DNA from: Rhododendron vialii
Lineage: Eukaryota; Streptophyta; Magnoliopsida; Ericales; Ericaceae
Reading direction: 5' to 3'
Length of the DNA stretch: 64,000 nucleotides
Assembly: GCF_030253575.1 (NCBI RefSeq)
Contig: NC_080569.1
Coordinates: 6,077,501-6,141,500, forward strand
The notes under the pieces are model-generated. The model had not been told where the DNA came from. It made no database searches and saw only the letters and a list, made by a program, of their open reading frames with translations. Position 1 is the first letter of the stretch, and the number at the start of each line of letters is the position of its first letter. Position numbers and translations under genes: made by a program. Positions 34,601 through 45,916 of the stretch are shown in pieces.

Positions 34601-37201
34601 GGACGTTGTTTTGACCAAATCTTAACTTTATATTGCTTTTACAGTTTCTCGTAGGCTGTTCTCTGGGGTAAGCGTCATTTTCCTATCCTATATTGCTCTT
34701 ACAGATGTACTCCTAGGCTGTTTTCTGGACTTGGCATCATCTTCCTATCCTTAATGTTTCTGTTTGGGAGCCAAATTGATAACGGTCTACGAGGCATCAT
34801 TTTCTGGTGATTTGGGTTTTTCTTGCCCGTGGTGGAATGATAATACCTGTCCATGCATGTTTCTTGTTGTGATTCATAGTTTCCTATCTAATGTTTGAGG
34901 TGTCCTGATGATCTAAAGATAAACTCTGGGTGTATAAATTTTGTGAAAGAACTCACCCTATTCTTATCTTTTCTACCTTTGTTTCTTTGTATAGTAGGTG
35001 CATACCTTCTAGACTGCTATTTTTTGATGGTTGTGTATTTCATTTAAAATGTCTATTCTTAGGATTTTATGAAATCAGTTTTACCTATTTGATTGTCCCA
35101 CAAGGTTTCTGTGTGTCCTTCCTTTTTTGAGACCTAAAATGGAAATTGGTAGCGCATTCTGTTAATTAAATGACTCGTGGTAAAGACAAGATTGACCAGA
35201 CGTGCTCGGAATCTTTTTTGCCTTTTCCTTTGTTGGGACCAGTGATTGACAAAAGGATTTTGATGTAATGAGATATAATTTACGTTTTTGCTGCAGGTTT
35301 CCACTGCGCAAGTTGCAAGCACTGGAATGGTTGCCTTGAGCTATGTTCAAAAAGTATCCGAAAAGGTAATATAGTTGACTGATTTTGTGTGTTTGTTATT
35401 AGTGCACATTTATCCATTTGTTTTCTTCCATTCAGGTTTCTTTGGCATCAGAATTCATGTACAACTACCTGTCAAGGGATGTCACGTCAAGCTTTGGCTA
35501 TGATTACATTCTCCGACAGGTGACTTCTGTGAATGCAAATTTCTAATATGTGTCATGTATTTGATGGGGCGCATCTCTCGTTTATTCATTTCTGTACGTT
35601 CCATTTTTGGCTCAAATGTTCTCTTTTTGGAAAACGTGAATTTACTCCTGAAGGATTAGTAGTCCAAAACTGACAACCCTTGCTATTTTTCAATCATAGA
35701 AATATTAGTTTAACAAGATTTTCTCTTTGGATGAAGCCTGTATTTGCACTTCCCATAAAGTCTTATGTTGGGATTTTTCATAACCACTTACCAAGAAACA
35801 TTATCTTCTCCAAATTACCGCCCAAACTCAACCATTCCCCAGCTAACCAAATGATCCTTCTTGCCTTTTCCACTGCCCTCCCCCAGAAGATCCCTCATCA
35901 TTCTCCATCTTATTCGAAACCCCACATGGAACTCTGAACCAGGAAAGGTAGTAAGCTGAAAGATTCTACGTGCGTTAGATGCCCTGTTATTGGCTGTGAT
36001 GGAATAGATTAATAGATGTTTTGAGATGATGATTACATGGAAATAGATGCATTGAGAAGTGGATTTTGTTTTTTCCCAGCTTCTTGTAGACTTGTCATGC
36101 ATAATGCTTCTGCAGTCGGTGATTTTTGCATCCAGTTATCTCTTAGCTGCTTAACTTCGTTATGCAAGTTGCGGTAAAAGTTGTTGGTCTTCAAATCAAT
36201 TGACAGGACTCTTGCCATGATTTTATGAGAGTCTCTTGTCCTTATAATTTTATAGTCTTTAGGCTTGCCCTCTTTGATGCCTTCTGGCTTTGATTTGGGG
36301 ACGTGTTTCCATGACAGTGTCCCTTGAGTTCCTCAATTTTTTAAGTTATAGGGGGACACTATTTCAGTGGTAAAACTTTTTGAAAGCAGCCACTTTGTGC
36401 ATATATTGCCAAAGTTTTGGTGCGTCTCCGGTTCTCTCCCGACCATAGCCCCACTTATTGGGGATTACATGGGTAGTGGTGTTGTTGTTGTTGTTGTTGT
36501 TGTTCTATGCTAATGGTGTTGAGGCAGTGCATACCCAAGATTCCTTTTTTTTGTTGTGTAAGTAAATAGATTTTGAACTAGTTACCATTGTCATTGACTT
36601 ATTTCATCTTGTTGACAGTGCCGTCTTAGGGGAAAGATTGATTCCAATGGCTGCACATCTGCTTTTCTGGAAGAGCGGTTGAACATGGGTCTTAATTTTA
36701 TTCTTTCTGCTGAGGTGAGAATCATATTTTCCAGCCAATATTTTCTACTAAACTTCCCTTTCCTTCTCCGGGGGCCTAGCAGGGCTGGGTTTTTTTGGTG
36801 GAGGTGTTGGTCTTGCTCCCTGTTCTGCACAAACCATTTCAATGACTAAAAGAAACTCGCTGTATAAGTTTAAATTTGGGAAGTAAGGTTTGGCTTCAAA
36901 TTCGCTGCCCGTAGTAAAGCACCAGATTGAATGATAAATGCATGAAAACCACATATCCTCCATTTGGTTAGAAGTTTTGCAGCTTGATCCCGCAAAAATG
37001 GGATAATACAGCGAGTTTCTTTTAGTTTGATGATTCTGATGGGATTACTTGTATATGATAATACGTTCCTTCACTCTTGGTCCAATCAAACAAACAAGGC
37101 CTTAGTGACTATTCTTGACAAATCTTGAACATTTCGCCACGCAGATAGATCACAGGAAGAAAGACTATAAATTTGGGTTTGGGTTGACAGTTGGAGAATA
37201 G
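31678..37201 (+). CDS. TOM40: TOM40, mitochondrial outer-membrane import pore
   Basis: TOM40 is the beta-barrel channel through which nearly all precursor proteins enter mitochondria. Eleven exons: 31678-31798, 32636-32717, 32887-32986, 33061-33156, 33280-33330, 33455-33520, 34173-34274, 35297-35365, 35436-35519, 36619-36714, 37145-37201; total 307 aa, against about 309 in Arabidopsis TOM40-1. The N-terminus is Ala/Pro-rich ([17 protein letters not shown]), followed by [20 protein letters not shown]. The barrel strands contain family hallmarks: [73 protein letters not shown] and [12 protein letters not shown] at the end. All junctions are GT/AG and in phase. A (GAA/CTT)-rich leader precedes the ATG. 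Introns hold a LINE fragment (intron 9), a SINE-like piece and a small tandem duplication (intron 7). Confidence 0.96.
34629..34753. repeat. Tandem duplication of about 62 bp in TOM40 intron 7
   Basis: TATATTGCTTTTACAG...GTAGGCTGTTCTCTGG...TTTTCCTATCC is followed directly by TATATTGCTCTTACAG...CTAGGCTGTTTTCTGG...CTTCCTATCC. Both copies contain an acceptor-like TTACAG, but the downstream frames are not conserved TOM40 sequence. Confidence 0.75.
35690..35990 (-). mobile_element. LINE ORF2 C-terminal fragment in TOM40 intron 9
   Basis: On the minus strand, translation from about 35980 downward reads [12 protein letters not shown] in one frame and [22 protein letters not shown] in another. Both closely resemble the region after the reverse-transcriptase domain of plant L1-type LINEs (YYLSLF-P-GV then RDFLW-G-GEGKK-HLVSW). 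The two pieces are in different frames and the reading is interrupted soon after, so this is a short decayed fragment. No poly-A tail or target duplication was found. Confidence 0.65.
36270..36506 (+). mobile_element. SINE-like 3' portion ending in (GTT)n, TOM40 intron 9
   Basis: AGCAGCCACTTTGTGCATAT, then CCCCACTTATTGGGGATTAC and a (GTT)7-8 tail match the 3' half of TS-type plant SINEs (GGGATTACA-TGGGTATGTTGTTG). A second copy in the same orientation lies at about 42478-42690, and the two share sequence from GGCTTTGATTTGGGG onward. The tRNA-like head is not recognisable here. Confidence 0.6.
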
Positions 37202-37635
37202 GATAGAAGGCTGGAATGCTATTCTCAATTGGATTAAAGCTCATCAATGTAAGTCACTCTGCACTGCATTGAGTGTTGATTATTTTGTTCTGATGTAGAT
37301 CAAAGAACCAGTTTTTTATTTTATCTGGAGTTGTCATTATTTGTGGGGCAGTACCAGCTGCTGCGACAATTTTTAGCATCCCTACAAGCTTTTTTTTTTT
37401 GCAACTTGGAACTTCTATTTGTTTTCCCCATTCAAGGCTGTAGAATTCGTTAGAATGGAAATTGAGCTATTTATAATTGATGTCGGTTGCATCATTGTTA
37501 GGCCAGTTTACCATCAGTAGCATGTATGAAATGTCAATAGTGGTGGAAGAAAGATGTGGGAAACTAGAAATTGCAACACTAATAAATTACCAGTCTCTGG
37601 CTGTTTCCCTGATGGTGCCCTTGATTAGCACTTGT

Positions 37636-37638
<3 letters not shown>

Positions 37639-37671
<33 letters not shown>
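37639..37671. repeat. (CT)n microsatellite
   Basis: About 16 CT units, about 440 bp after the TOM40 stop codon. The surrounding 37202-38030 region is the TOM40 3' flank, with no other feature seen. Confidence 0.9.
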
Positions 37672-37674
<3 letters not shown>

Positions 37675-38029
37675 GGAAATTTATCATGTAGAGCGCTTAT
37701 GGTGAACTCATCAATCGGTGCGATCTACATTCATAGATTTACTCCAGATTTTGAGTTGTGCACTCGTGGACCGCACTGTGTCTTGTTGTGGGCTTGTGCT
37801 TACTCATATTGATGTGTAAACATTCTAGGTTCACTTTTTTCTTTGGGAGAATTAGTCGCATGGACAATAAAATAGTTTTCATTTAAAGGCAGGACGCAAG
37901 CAAAATACTAGTAGTTTTCAACGGAGGTTCTTCAACTTTTGAATTTTTTGTAGCCATAAGGCCAAAACATGTTTAGATAGTTTTATAGGATTTTAGGGTG
38001 CACTTTCCTATTATTAGAATTTTTGTAGT

Positions 38030-38365
38030 TTAGGTACTTTCATAGGGTACTCCAGGGTTTTAGGCACTTTTATATATAGGAAACCCTAGGATATTAGACA
38101 CTTTTATAGGGTACCCTAGGATTTTAAGCACTTTCATAGGTTGGGTACCCCAGGGTTTTAGGCACTTTCATATATAGGATATCCTAGGATATTAGACACT
38201 TTTATAGGGTACCCTAGGATTTTAAGCACTTTCATAGGTTGGGTACCCCAGGGTTTTGGGCACTTTCATATATAGGATATCCTAGGATATTAGACACTTT
38301 TATAGGGTACCCTAGGATTTTAAGCACTTTCATAGGTTACCCTATGGGTTTAGGCACTTTAATAG
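38030..38365. repeat. Minisatellite with a 98-bp unit and internal sub-repeats
   Basis: GGGTACCCTAGGATTTTAAG recurs with starts at 38109, 38207 and 38305, exactly 98 bp apart. TTGGGTACCCCAGGGTTTT recurs 98 bp apart at 38141 and 38239. Each unit is itself made of three or four related phrases of the type TAGGCACTTTCATA(TA)GG-TA-CC-AGG, so it is a higher-order repeat. No spacer or repeat architecture of the CRISPR type is present. Confidence 0.92.
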
Positions 38366-38547
38366 ACACATTTGTCCTTATGTTTGATTGTAAAAGATGT
38401 TTATCCTTGAGTTAAAAAATGTAAATATGAGAATTTTTTTGTTAAGTCTCCCATTTTCTTTTTGTTGACAAGGGTGTTCGTTTCAACTATTCCACATCAC
38501 TTGGAAAGTTACTCCATTGCTGCAAAAGTTTCATTATTATGATCGAA

Positions 38548-38680
38548 AAGGGATAATTTCTTTGCCGTCTCCGTGATGGGGTTAGAAAGGCTTTTGGAGG
38601 CGTTTGCTAGTTGTTTATTCCGGATCCCATCACGGAGATGGCAAAAAAAATTATCCGGACCTTTCTGACATTTGTTTACG
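38548..38680. repeat. Inverted repeat (small foldback)
   Basis: GGATAATTTCTTTGCCGTCTCCGTGATGGGG is mirrored about 60 bp later by the complement (CCCATCACGGAGATGGC then AAAAAAAATTATCC), giving arms of about 30 bp with few mismatches. It may be a MITE remnant. Confidence 0.75.
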
Positions 38681-38867
38681 TTTGGGCTTCACTGTCCAAG
38701 GTGATTCAACTGATTTTTCATTTTATTCAACTCAAAAATTTATCTATTCGTAGAAGTTGACTAATCAAATTCTATATGGTATAGATTGTGACTGTTCATC
38801 TTTTACAGTATTTTAAGTCTTTCTATTGCTATTTAATTAACTTAATTTACTTGTTAAGAGGATATCC

Positions 38868-38990
38868 TCAACCTCGGGGTTGGCCTTGGCGCCCGCGGTC
38901 AGAGCCTAGGGCTTAGCGGTTTGCTTTATCTTAAGGTTTCGAATTTAAAACTTTTTAGATGTTATCAACTCTTTTGATTCCAGTCCATAA
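38868..38990 (+). mobile_element. tRNA-derived SINE head fragment
   Basis: GGGGTTGGCCTTGGCG followed by GGTCAGAGCCTAGGGCTTAG and, about 35 bp on, AAGGTTTCGAATTTAAAA resemble the A box and B box (GGTTCGAA-type) of an RNA polymerase III promoter in plant SINEs. No tail was identified. From here to 40890 the spacer is AT-rich; it holds a MITE relative at about 40208-40303 and a short repeat TAATCAATTCATTCACTT near 39695-39735. Confidence 0.5.
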
Positions 38991-40887
38991 AAAGTTTTGC
39001 TTTGGCTTTAAATGAGTTCGGTTAGTGGACGGTGGGATTGGTTTCTCATACTTAGTTGAGATATGCATAACCTGGTCCGGGCATCTTATTACAAAAGAAA
39101 ATAAAGCTTCAATCGCAAACGTGGAGCTTTGATAAGCTGCAGATTGGAATTTCCCAAACCCTTTATATAGTTGGATGTTAGTATCAAAAGCCAAAACTCT
39201 CTGTTCAATGAAATGGATTGTTACAGAAAAATTATTGAGTGCTTATCAGGCAACGCCACGTGTTAACTGTTTCTATCTGTTAACTGTTTCTATCGTCACA
39301 GATTCTTATGGTTTCATGAAATGAATCGCAAATGTAGTGCAGTGGAAGATGTTGAGGCAGCACGTGACGTGCTCCAACATTTCACTAAATAATTTACTCA
39401 TTATCATTTGACAAAAAAACCTAATATTTCGATGATATGTCGCATTTTGTGGGGGCGTTGAGTGTGACATGAATTGACTTGTAGTACCAAATAGCAACAA
39501 CTTGAAGTAAACAAAAATAGTAGAAAGCATATCAAAAAAGAGTCCAACTGGGGTACACCATTTGGTGTATACTAAAATATACACTATGATATTTATTTTT
39601 TGGTCTCACACTATTGAGCGGAGCCATACAATTTGTTTACAATACTATCTTAAGGATTCCAGTAAAAAAATCAGTTATTTGAACTATCAGTAAGGGATTA
39701 ATCAATTCATTCACTTTAATCAATTCATTCACTTTTCTGTCCGTGCAAATTCAATAATGAAAATCGATTAATTCCTTGAAAACATGCTTAAAAATATGTT
39801 TTAAGCAAATTGAACGGTTCCGATTATTTGTGAGGGACTCTCCCAAGATGGGTTCCACACCAGTCTCACACAATCTGATGTACATTTTGTGTATTCCAAA
39901 TGTTGTACCCACATTTTCTTCCCATCAAAGAGTGGGTCCCTTGACCTACGTATGATTTTGGTCCACTTGTACATGTGTCTAGGGGATCTTGGTATAAAAA
40001 TAAAAAATATTATTGTGATCTTATCCAAAACTCCTACTATGTCCTTGTCATCACTCCACTAGTAATCTGGTATCCCCACGTTCGCTGCTTTTTCTACTTT
40101 TGTCATTTGGAATTTGGATCAGATGCATGCACCCCACTGTATCGGTATCAGCACTAGTATATAAGTAATCATTCACCAAATTGACAACAAATCTAATCTA
40201 AAATGTACCTGTTCCGCGGGAGGTATGGTCAGAGAATTACATGTCTCGTAAATCAAAAAATAAGTATTTAAAAAATAAAAATTTTAACAGAACGGGGTCT
40301 AATACAAATTTAGATTACTGAAGATGATAGTGGGGAATTTTTAATAGCAACATTCTTTTAGAGGATCCGGTGCTCATGAATCTTCAAAATAGGAGCATAT
40401 TCAGAAGATATACATTTGAATTGACTTTAATTTCTTTTCTTTGTTAGAAAAATTTAAAATTATTTAATTAAATTTTTTGAACTTTTTAGATTTGTCAACT
40501 GGTCTTTTATGGGAATGTGCTACTGTTATTGAGGATATTCGGTCTTTATCTTCCTCTCTTAATTGCATTTTTTTTTCCAGGCGTTACTAGAAGTTGTAAT
40601 AGAGTAGCTCATTGGGTGGTGTCATCATATCATATAGTCGTTATTCCCGCTCTCTAAGATATATTGTGGTGATGTTTTTGGGAGTTACTAGCTAAAGAAA
40701 AATTTATTGCAATTTAAAAGAAATAGAACATCCCCTTTCATTGGAAAGAAATTAACCTTTGTTTAATGAATTCCAATTTTTTTTGACTTTCTTTAATACT
40801 TGAGGCTATCTTCAATGCTTAAATCGGTTATGAATTTGTTGACACTCGTGGCAAAGCTCTAGTTAATAGAAACACACAAATTAGTAA

Positions 40888-41692
40888 AATATAGGTTAAA
40901 ATTTAGAAATGGTCCCCCTAGTTTTAACCTAGTCTCAAGTTCTGTCTTTTTAGTATCAATCGCAACGCTTTAAACCCCAAAATTTGGTTAATGTACCTAG
41001 AGGGTCCAATGGATAACGTTTGCTTCCCAAATTGACAGAAAAATGACTAAGGAGTTGAATTGACAAACATGAGGAAAAGGCTTGAAATGTCAAAATTGCC
41101 CTTCATTAGGCACTTTTCTATAAGTTTTGAAAGCAAATGTTATTATTGGACCTAGTAAACAAGTAGGGGAATGAACCAGGGACTTGGTTAAAATTAGGGC
41201 CCCGTTTAATAACAGTGATAGATGGTTGAGATTCGTAAAGAGATGATATTAGAATTGAGATTAGTAATGAGAATGGATTAGTAATGAGATGAGATTGATG
41301 ATTAGTATGTTTGTTTGTTTGAGATGAGATTAGATTATGAGATTATTAATATTATGTTTATTTCACACGGGATAGGATTGAATTGATGGTATACATTTCT
41401 GTTTTTGCCCTTCACATGAGACAGGATTCGTAAGAAGATAGGATTAGTGAAGGCTATTTTCGTATTTGTGCATTGGCAATGAGGGGATTGGATTGTTGAT
41501 ACCAAGTGGGAGAGGCTCTTTTCAATCCTCCCTAATATCCACCTTGCTAGTCCTAAGGACTAATAATTCCAACCCATTTTGAGTTACCAAACACAGTATT
41601 AATAATCCCTTAAGATTGATAATCCAATCCGAACCCCCTGAAGGTTTATCAAACGGGCCCGGGGATCATTTCTAAAATTTACCCTAAAATAT
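40888..41692. mobile_element. MULE-like element with a hAT-like MITE (41197-41660) nested inside its right end
   Basis: Outer element: GGTTAAAATTTAGAAATGGTCCCC near 40893 is mirrored by GGGGATCATTTCTAAAATTTACCC near 41661-41684. The next stretch, CTAGTTTTAACCTAGTC, pairs with GACTTGGTTAAAATTAG just left of 41197. The right terminal repeat is therefore split by an inner element with ends GGGCCCCGTTTAATAAC and GTTTATCAAACGGGCCC, and an interior of GAGATTAG-TAATGAGA repeats. The inner insertion must be the younger one. Target duplications are not clear for either. Confidence 0.7.
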
Positions 41693-42477
41693 GGAGTATT
41701 AAATTGGCATGTATTTTTAAGGGAACAAGAATCGGAATGAGACCAGGCTAGTGCAGAGTCCATCCACTTGGATTGTCATTGATAATTCTCGAACCCAATT
41801 TTGTAAAAATAGGCAAAATAACTGAGGATGAAGAATGAATCATGTGAAAAGCTTATAATTTTAGGTACAACATTTTTCGTAAGTACAAGAATCTCGTGAC
41901 TAAACTTGATATTTGTTCGGGACACCATCCACTTTTAAAAGGAGTGTTCGTTCAGTTTATGACATTTGTAGATTCTTTTATGGCTCGGTTAAAATAGTTT
42001 ATTTTTAAAATTCATTTAGAACATCATTCACCTTAAAAAACTAAAAACCACGTTGACCTGATATCATAACAAATCTGTATTGAGAAAAATGAATTTTGAT
42101 CGACTATTAGAATCTTTTCTCTGACATCCATGTTTACTAAAAAATATTTCTAAGATATTCAATCGGTAAAATTTTGACGTGTTAGATGTTCTCAATAAAC
42201 TCTAAATTAAGAAATATTCTCACCATCAAAGTAGATCCGAATAAAACTAGAAAGAACCTAACAAAACGGCCTACTTCCTTTTTAGGTCCTTACAAAATTG
42301 GAGAGGGGCTTAGAGGGCCTCTCGCCATACTCTTTCCAAATTTTTTGACACGGTCTTTTTTATTGTATTTTTTTTAATTTTCATATTAGATTCTTTTATT
42401 ATTGTGCATACCGATGCTCTGGACTATCAAAGGAGAAAATATGGTAATGTGCACATAAATTGAATTGGGTCTCTAGG

Positions 42478-42690
42478 TCTACCCTTTCTGATATCATTAG
42501 GCTTTGATTTGGGGGCATGGATCCGCAGCACCGCAGTACAACAGGTATAGGGGGCCACTGTTTCAGTTGTGTTTTGAGAGCAGCCACTTTGTACATATTA
42601 TAAAAAGTTAGATCTGTCTCAAATCCTCCCCGCCCAGGCCTCTAATGATTGGGGATAATATGGGTTCTGTTGTTGTTGTTTTTGATGATG
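42478..42690 (+). mobile_element. SINE-like copy ending in (GTT)n
   Basis: It shares GGCTTTGATTTGGGGGCATGG, CACTGTTTCAGT, GAGCAGCCACTTTGTACATAT and TGATTGGGGATAATATGGG plus a GTT-rich tail with the copy at 36270-36506. It is in the same orientation and differs moderately, so it is a separate old insertion of the same family. The remainder of 41700-43050 is AT-rich spacer. Confidence 0.6.
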
Positions 42691-43054
42691 TTGTATTCTT
42701 ACATCATAATCATATTTTTTCGTTACGATCAGGGAATCATCAAAAAGTATAATGTATATCAAAGTTGAAAAAAATTCATATAAAACGACGAAAAGGAAAA
42801 AAAAAAAAATCTCCCATTGAAACGGAGGTAAAATTTAACCTAAATTAAAAATTTAATTAAACAATAAAAAAAATATTAGATAAAAAAAAATTTACCCCGA
42901 AAGTCCAATAGTTCAAGAAAACTTTGGAAAAGGGTCCGTTAATCCTTCTTAAAGTGACATTTGGACAAAAATTGTACTATTTGCATTTGGAGGATAACTC
43001 GGGATTCGAGAGTCAGGAGTCTATATGTGAGGAAATAGAGACACTTGCTAGTTA

Positions 43055-43092
43055 CTCTCTCTCCTCTTCTCTCTCTCTCTCTCTCTCTCTCT
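43055..43092. repeat. (CT)n tract in the CBSX3 leader exon
   Basis: A CTCTCT run of about 35 bp lies just before the first donor site of the gene (AG at 43132, GTAAAC following). The leader exon is therefore CT-rich and is followed by a 1.2-kb intron in the 5' UTR, with the acceptor at 44363. Confidence 0.8.
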
Positions 43093-44370
43093 GTGCACTC
43101 TGATACTGGACTGTGTGGAGATTTCAGATCAGGTAAACAAACTCCTCCTAATTTCATCGAATTATTGTACGTATACATCATCATATGATACATACACGAG
43201 TTAATTTTTGTCCAAAACACCAAGATGGATCTTTCTGCAGGGATCAAATTTGTACTATATGTTCACGTACATACATCTGTATAGACTGTATTGGTGTATG
43301 GATTTTGGTTTTTATGAGGATCCGGCTTCTCTGCGGTCCGTTTTTGGACTGCATAGGGCAGTCCTTGCAATGGTTTAGATTTGTTGACAGATCCTTACCC
43401 GTGAGAAAAGTATCTATCTTAGCGGTAAGGTTTTTTGAATTTTTTTCTCGAATTTGGATGATTAATTGTTGAGATGGACGGTTGAGATGGGGCAGGTTGG
43501 GTCCTTTTGACTATTGTTTGATGGGGCCTATTTAGATTTGGTTTTTCGGTTGAATAATTTGAGAAGTGTTGGATAAATGGTTTTGGAAAGTTGATAGTAG
43601 TTTGAAGGATGAGAAAGACGTCTTGAGAGTTGAGAGATTCTTAGAATAATGATAACAGACCATTTTTTGTGGTCTTAATTTTACTTTAAGCGTCTTTACT
43701 CTTTAGTAATGATCTTTTGTGATCTTAATCAAGGCTTCTTTTGTAGGTTCTCTTTGCGCGATCTTGATTTGGAAAAAGAAACAGAAGAGGAAAAAAGAGA
43801 GAGTAGTACTTTTCTAATGGTGTACCCAAATTGTTGAACACAAACTGCTTTTGAAAATAAAATTGAAAAATCAATTGATTTCATATCCCAGTTATTTTGA
43901 GCGGAAATGGTTTTCATGAAATCAAGAACATGTCCTTAAAAGTGGTAGTATTTGTATTCAAAAAAATATTGGCAGAGCACAAGTTTAGAAAACTGTCAAC
44001 CGAACAAGTTTTTGGAAGTTTGCAAAAATGATTCTGACAACAACCCCATAGAGCCTCAGAATTGCAAATCAGAATCATGTTGATTCACTTCTTGAATGTA
44101 GTTTCTCTCGTCAAAACGCTTATGTATCAAATCTGCAATTCGTGTACCATAACCAACAGTTTTTTGTTTGTTTAAAAAAAAAATTCATTTTCTGAAGAAT
44201 TTCATAGCATTTTTTATTGCATTTCATAGTAGGCAAATTAGAGCAGTTATTGTGTACACGGGGCTCTTGGTTCTTTAGTTGGAAAGCTAGAACCATTCAG
44301 TAGGTGAACGGAGAACAATACCATTGCCCTTCATTTATTTGACGACTAATTGTCATGAAACAGGTGCAAA

Positions 44371-45916
44371 ATGCAAGGGGGAATCCAGAAAGTGCTGTCA
44401 CATGGGGGAGTCCTAAAGAATGCAGTCCTGCAACACATTCGTTTGGTGAATCCGGTTGTGCGCCCCCTTTTGTTTCCTCGCTACGAGTCTGTTGCCTCAG
44501 CTCGCATGGAAGAGCATGGTTTTGAAAGCACCACCATTGCGGACATCTTGAAAGCCAAAGGTAAAAGTGCCGATGGCTCCTGGCTTTGGTGTGCTACAGA
44601 GGACACTGTTTATGATGCCGTGAAATCGGTATGTAACATCTTGCTTTACATTTCCCAAGTATGCCCATTCTTTTATTCTGCTATATGCAGAAATGCGTCC
44701 TTCTGGTATGTAACATCTTGCTTTACATTGATCTTCTTTTGTGTCTACTCTCGCTTACATGAGAAGCATTTGATGTTAAGAGCATCTAAATCTTAACCAT
44801 TGCAGATGACGCAACACAATGTTGGAGCCTTGGTTGTCGTGAAGCCTGGGGAGCAAAAGTCGATTGCTGGGATCATCACGGAGAGAGGTAATTGAAAAGT
44901 ACTTTATCTACTCTCAGAATCCATGGTTATGTTTGAAGCATAGTATCTACTCTCAGAATCCATGGTTATGTTTGAAGCATAGTGTCCACCCTGTTGGGAT
45001 GGTTGGAGTTGCTTTCCCCTGGATTACAACTACAGAAAGTGAAATATGGGGTTTCCAGATCTCGACTCGTCAAGATCCCAACTGTAGTTTAAGAACTGAT
45101 GGTAACTTTGTGGGCAGAAGTACAGCTTCTCGCACAAAATTCTAAACCGTCCTGAGTATTATGCTGCCTGTGTGATTTTTTCAGTTTGAGTTGGTTTTGG
45201 ACCAAAGTGCCTCAGTACTTTTTTTCCTTTCTGAGAAGTAAAGTGCATCACCATAGTGATGCATGTTCTGGAATGCTGAGAAGTTATTTCTAGATGGAAT
45301 TGTTTTGCATATGTTTTGCTGTAATTGTGTATATATCAGCACTTGGATGCAATGTACATAATCGATGTCATAAAATGCAATTTGTGATGTAATGGCTGTC
45401 TAATGCGGTAATCTTAATCCAGATTATCTCAGGAAGATCATAGTACAGGGAAGATCTTCCAAGTCGACCAAAGTCGGGGACATCATGACTGAAGAGGTAT
45501 TAAGTTCTACCATGGTTACCATAGTTTTGTGTGTCCATCTTATCTATTTGATCTCTTCTTTGTACAATCTGTAAATTAGTGACGGCAAATGTTCTTGCAT
45601 TACGTGGTGCTTGCAGAACAAGCTCATCACTGTCACACCTGACACCAAGGTTCTGAAGGCGATGCAACTCATGACAGGTAGGAGATACCCCATTATCGAC
45701 TTTCTCCATGACTTAATAATTTGTGATCAATGTAGTCTAATGTAACCTGGTATGACTTCTCGTTGGTTAACAGATAACCGCATCAGGCACATTCCGGTGA
45801 TCGATGATAAGGAAATGATTGGCATGGTGTCAATTGGAGATGTAGTTCGGGCGGTGGTGAGTGAGCATAGGGAGGAGTTGGACCGCTTGAATGCATACAT
45901 TCACGGTGGCTACTAG
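44371..45916 (+). CDS. CBSX3: CBSX3-type mitochondrial protein with paired CBS domains
   Basis: CBSX3 proteins carry one pair of CBS domains that bind adenosyl ligands; in Arabidopsis CBSX3 is mitochondrial and regulates o-type thioredoxin. Coding exons: 44371-44628, 44806-44887, 45423-45496, 45617-45677, 45774-45916; total 205 aa (206 in Arabidopsis, from memory). The N-terminus (MQGGIQKVLSHGGVLKNAVLQHIRLVNPVVRPLLF) is basic, has no acidic residues and is amphipathic, as in a mitochondrial presequence. CBS 1 covers about residues 60-125 (TIADILKAKG ... HNVGALVVV...SIAGIITERDYLRKI), CBS 2 about 135-190 (VGDIMTEE ... MTDNRIRHIPVIDDKEMIGMVSIGDVV). The ATG lies seven bases after the acceptor of the leader intron. 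Intron 1 contains a possible 15-nt micro-exon (see findings). Confidence 0.93.
44905..44983. repeat. Two 39-bp tandem copies in CBSX3 intron 2
   Basis: TATCTACTCTCAGAATCCATG... through GTTTGAAGCATAG is repeated at once with no or almost no change, so the duplication is recent. It lies 18 bp after the exon that ends at 44887. Confidence 0.9.

Noticed and set aside
38030-38365. Regularly spaced repeats that could suggest a CRISPR array
   Set aside because: The 98-bp units are contiguous, with no unique spacers between them, in plant nuclear DNA; it is a minisatellite.
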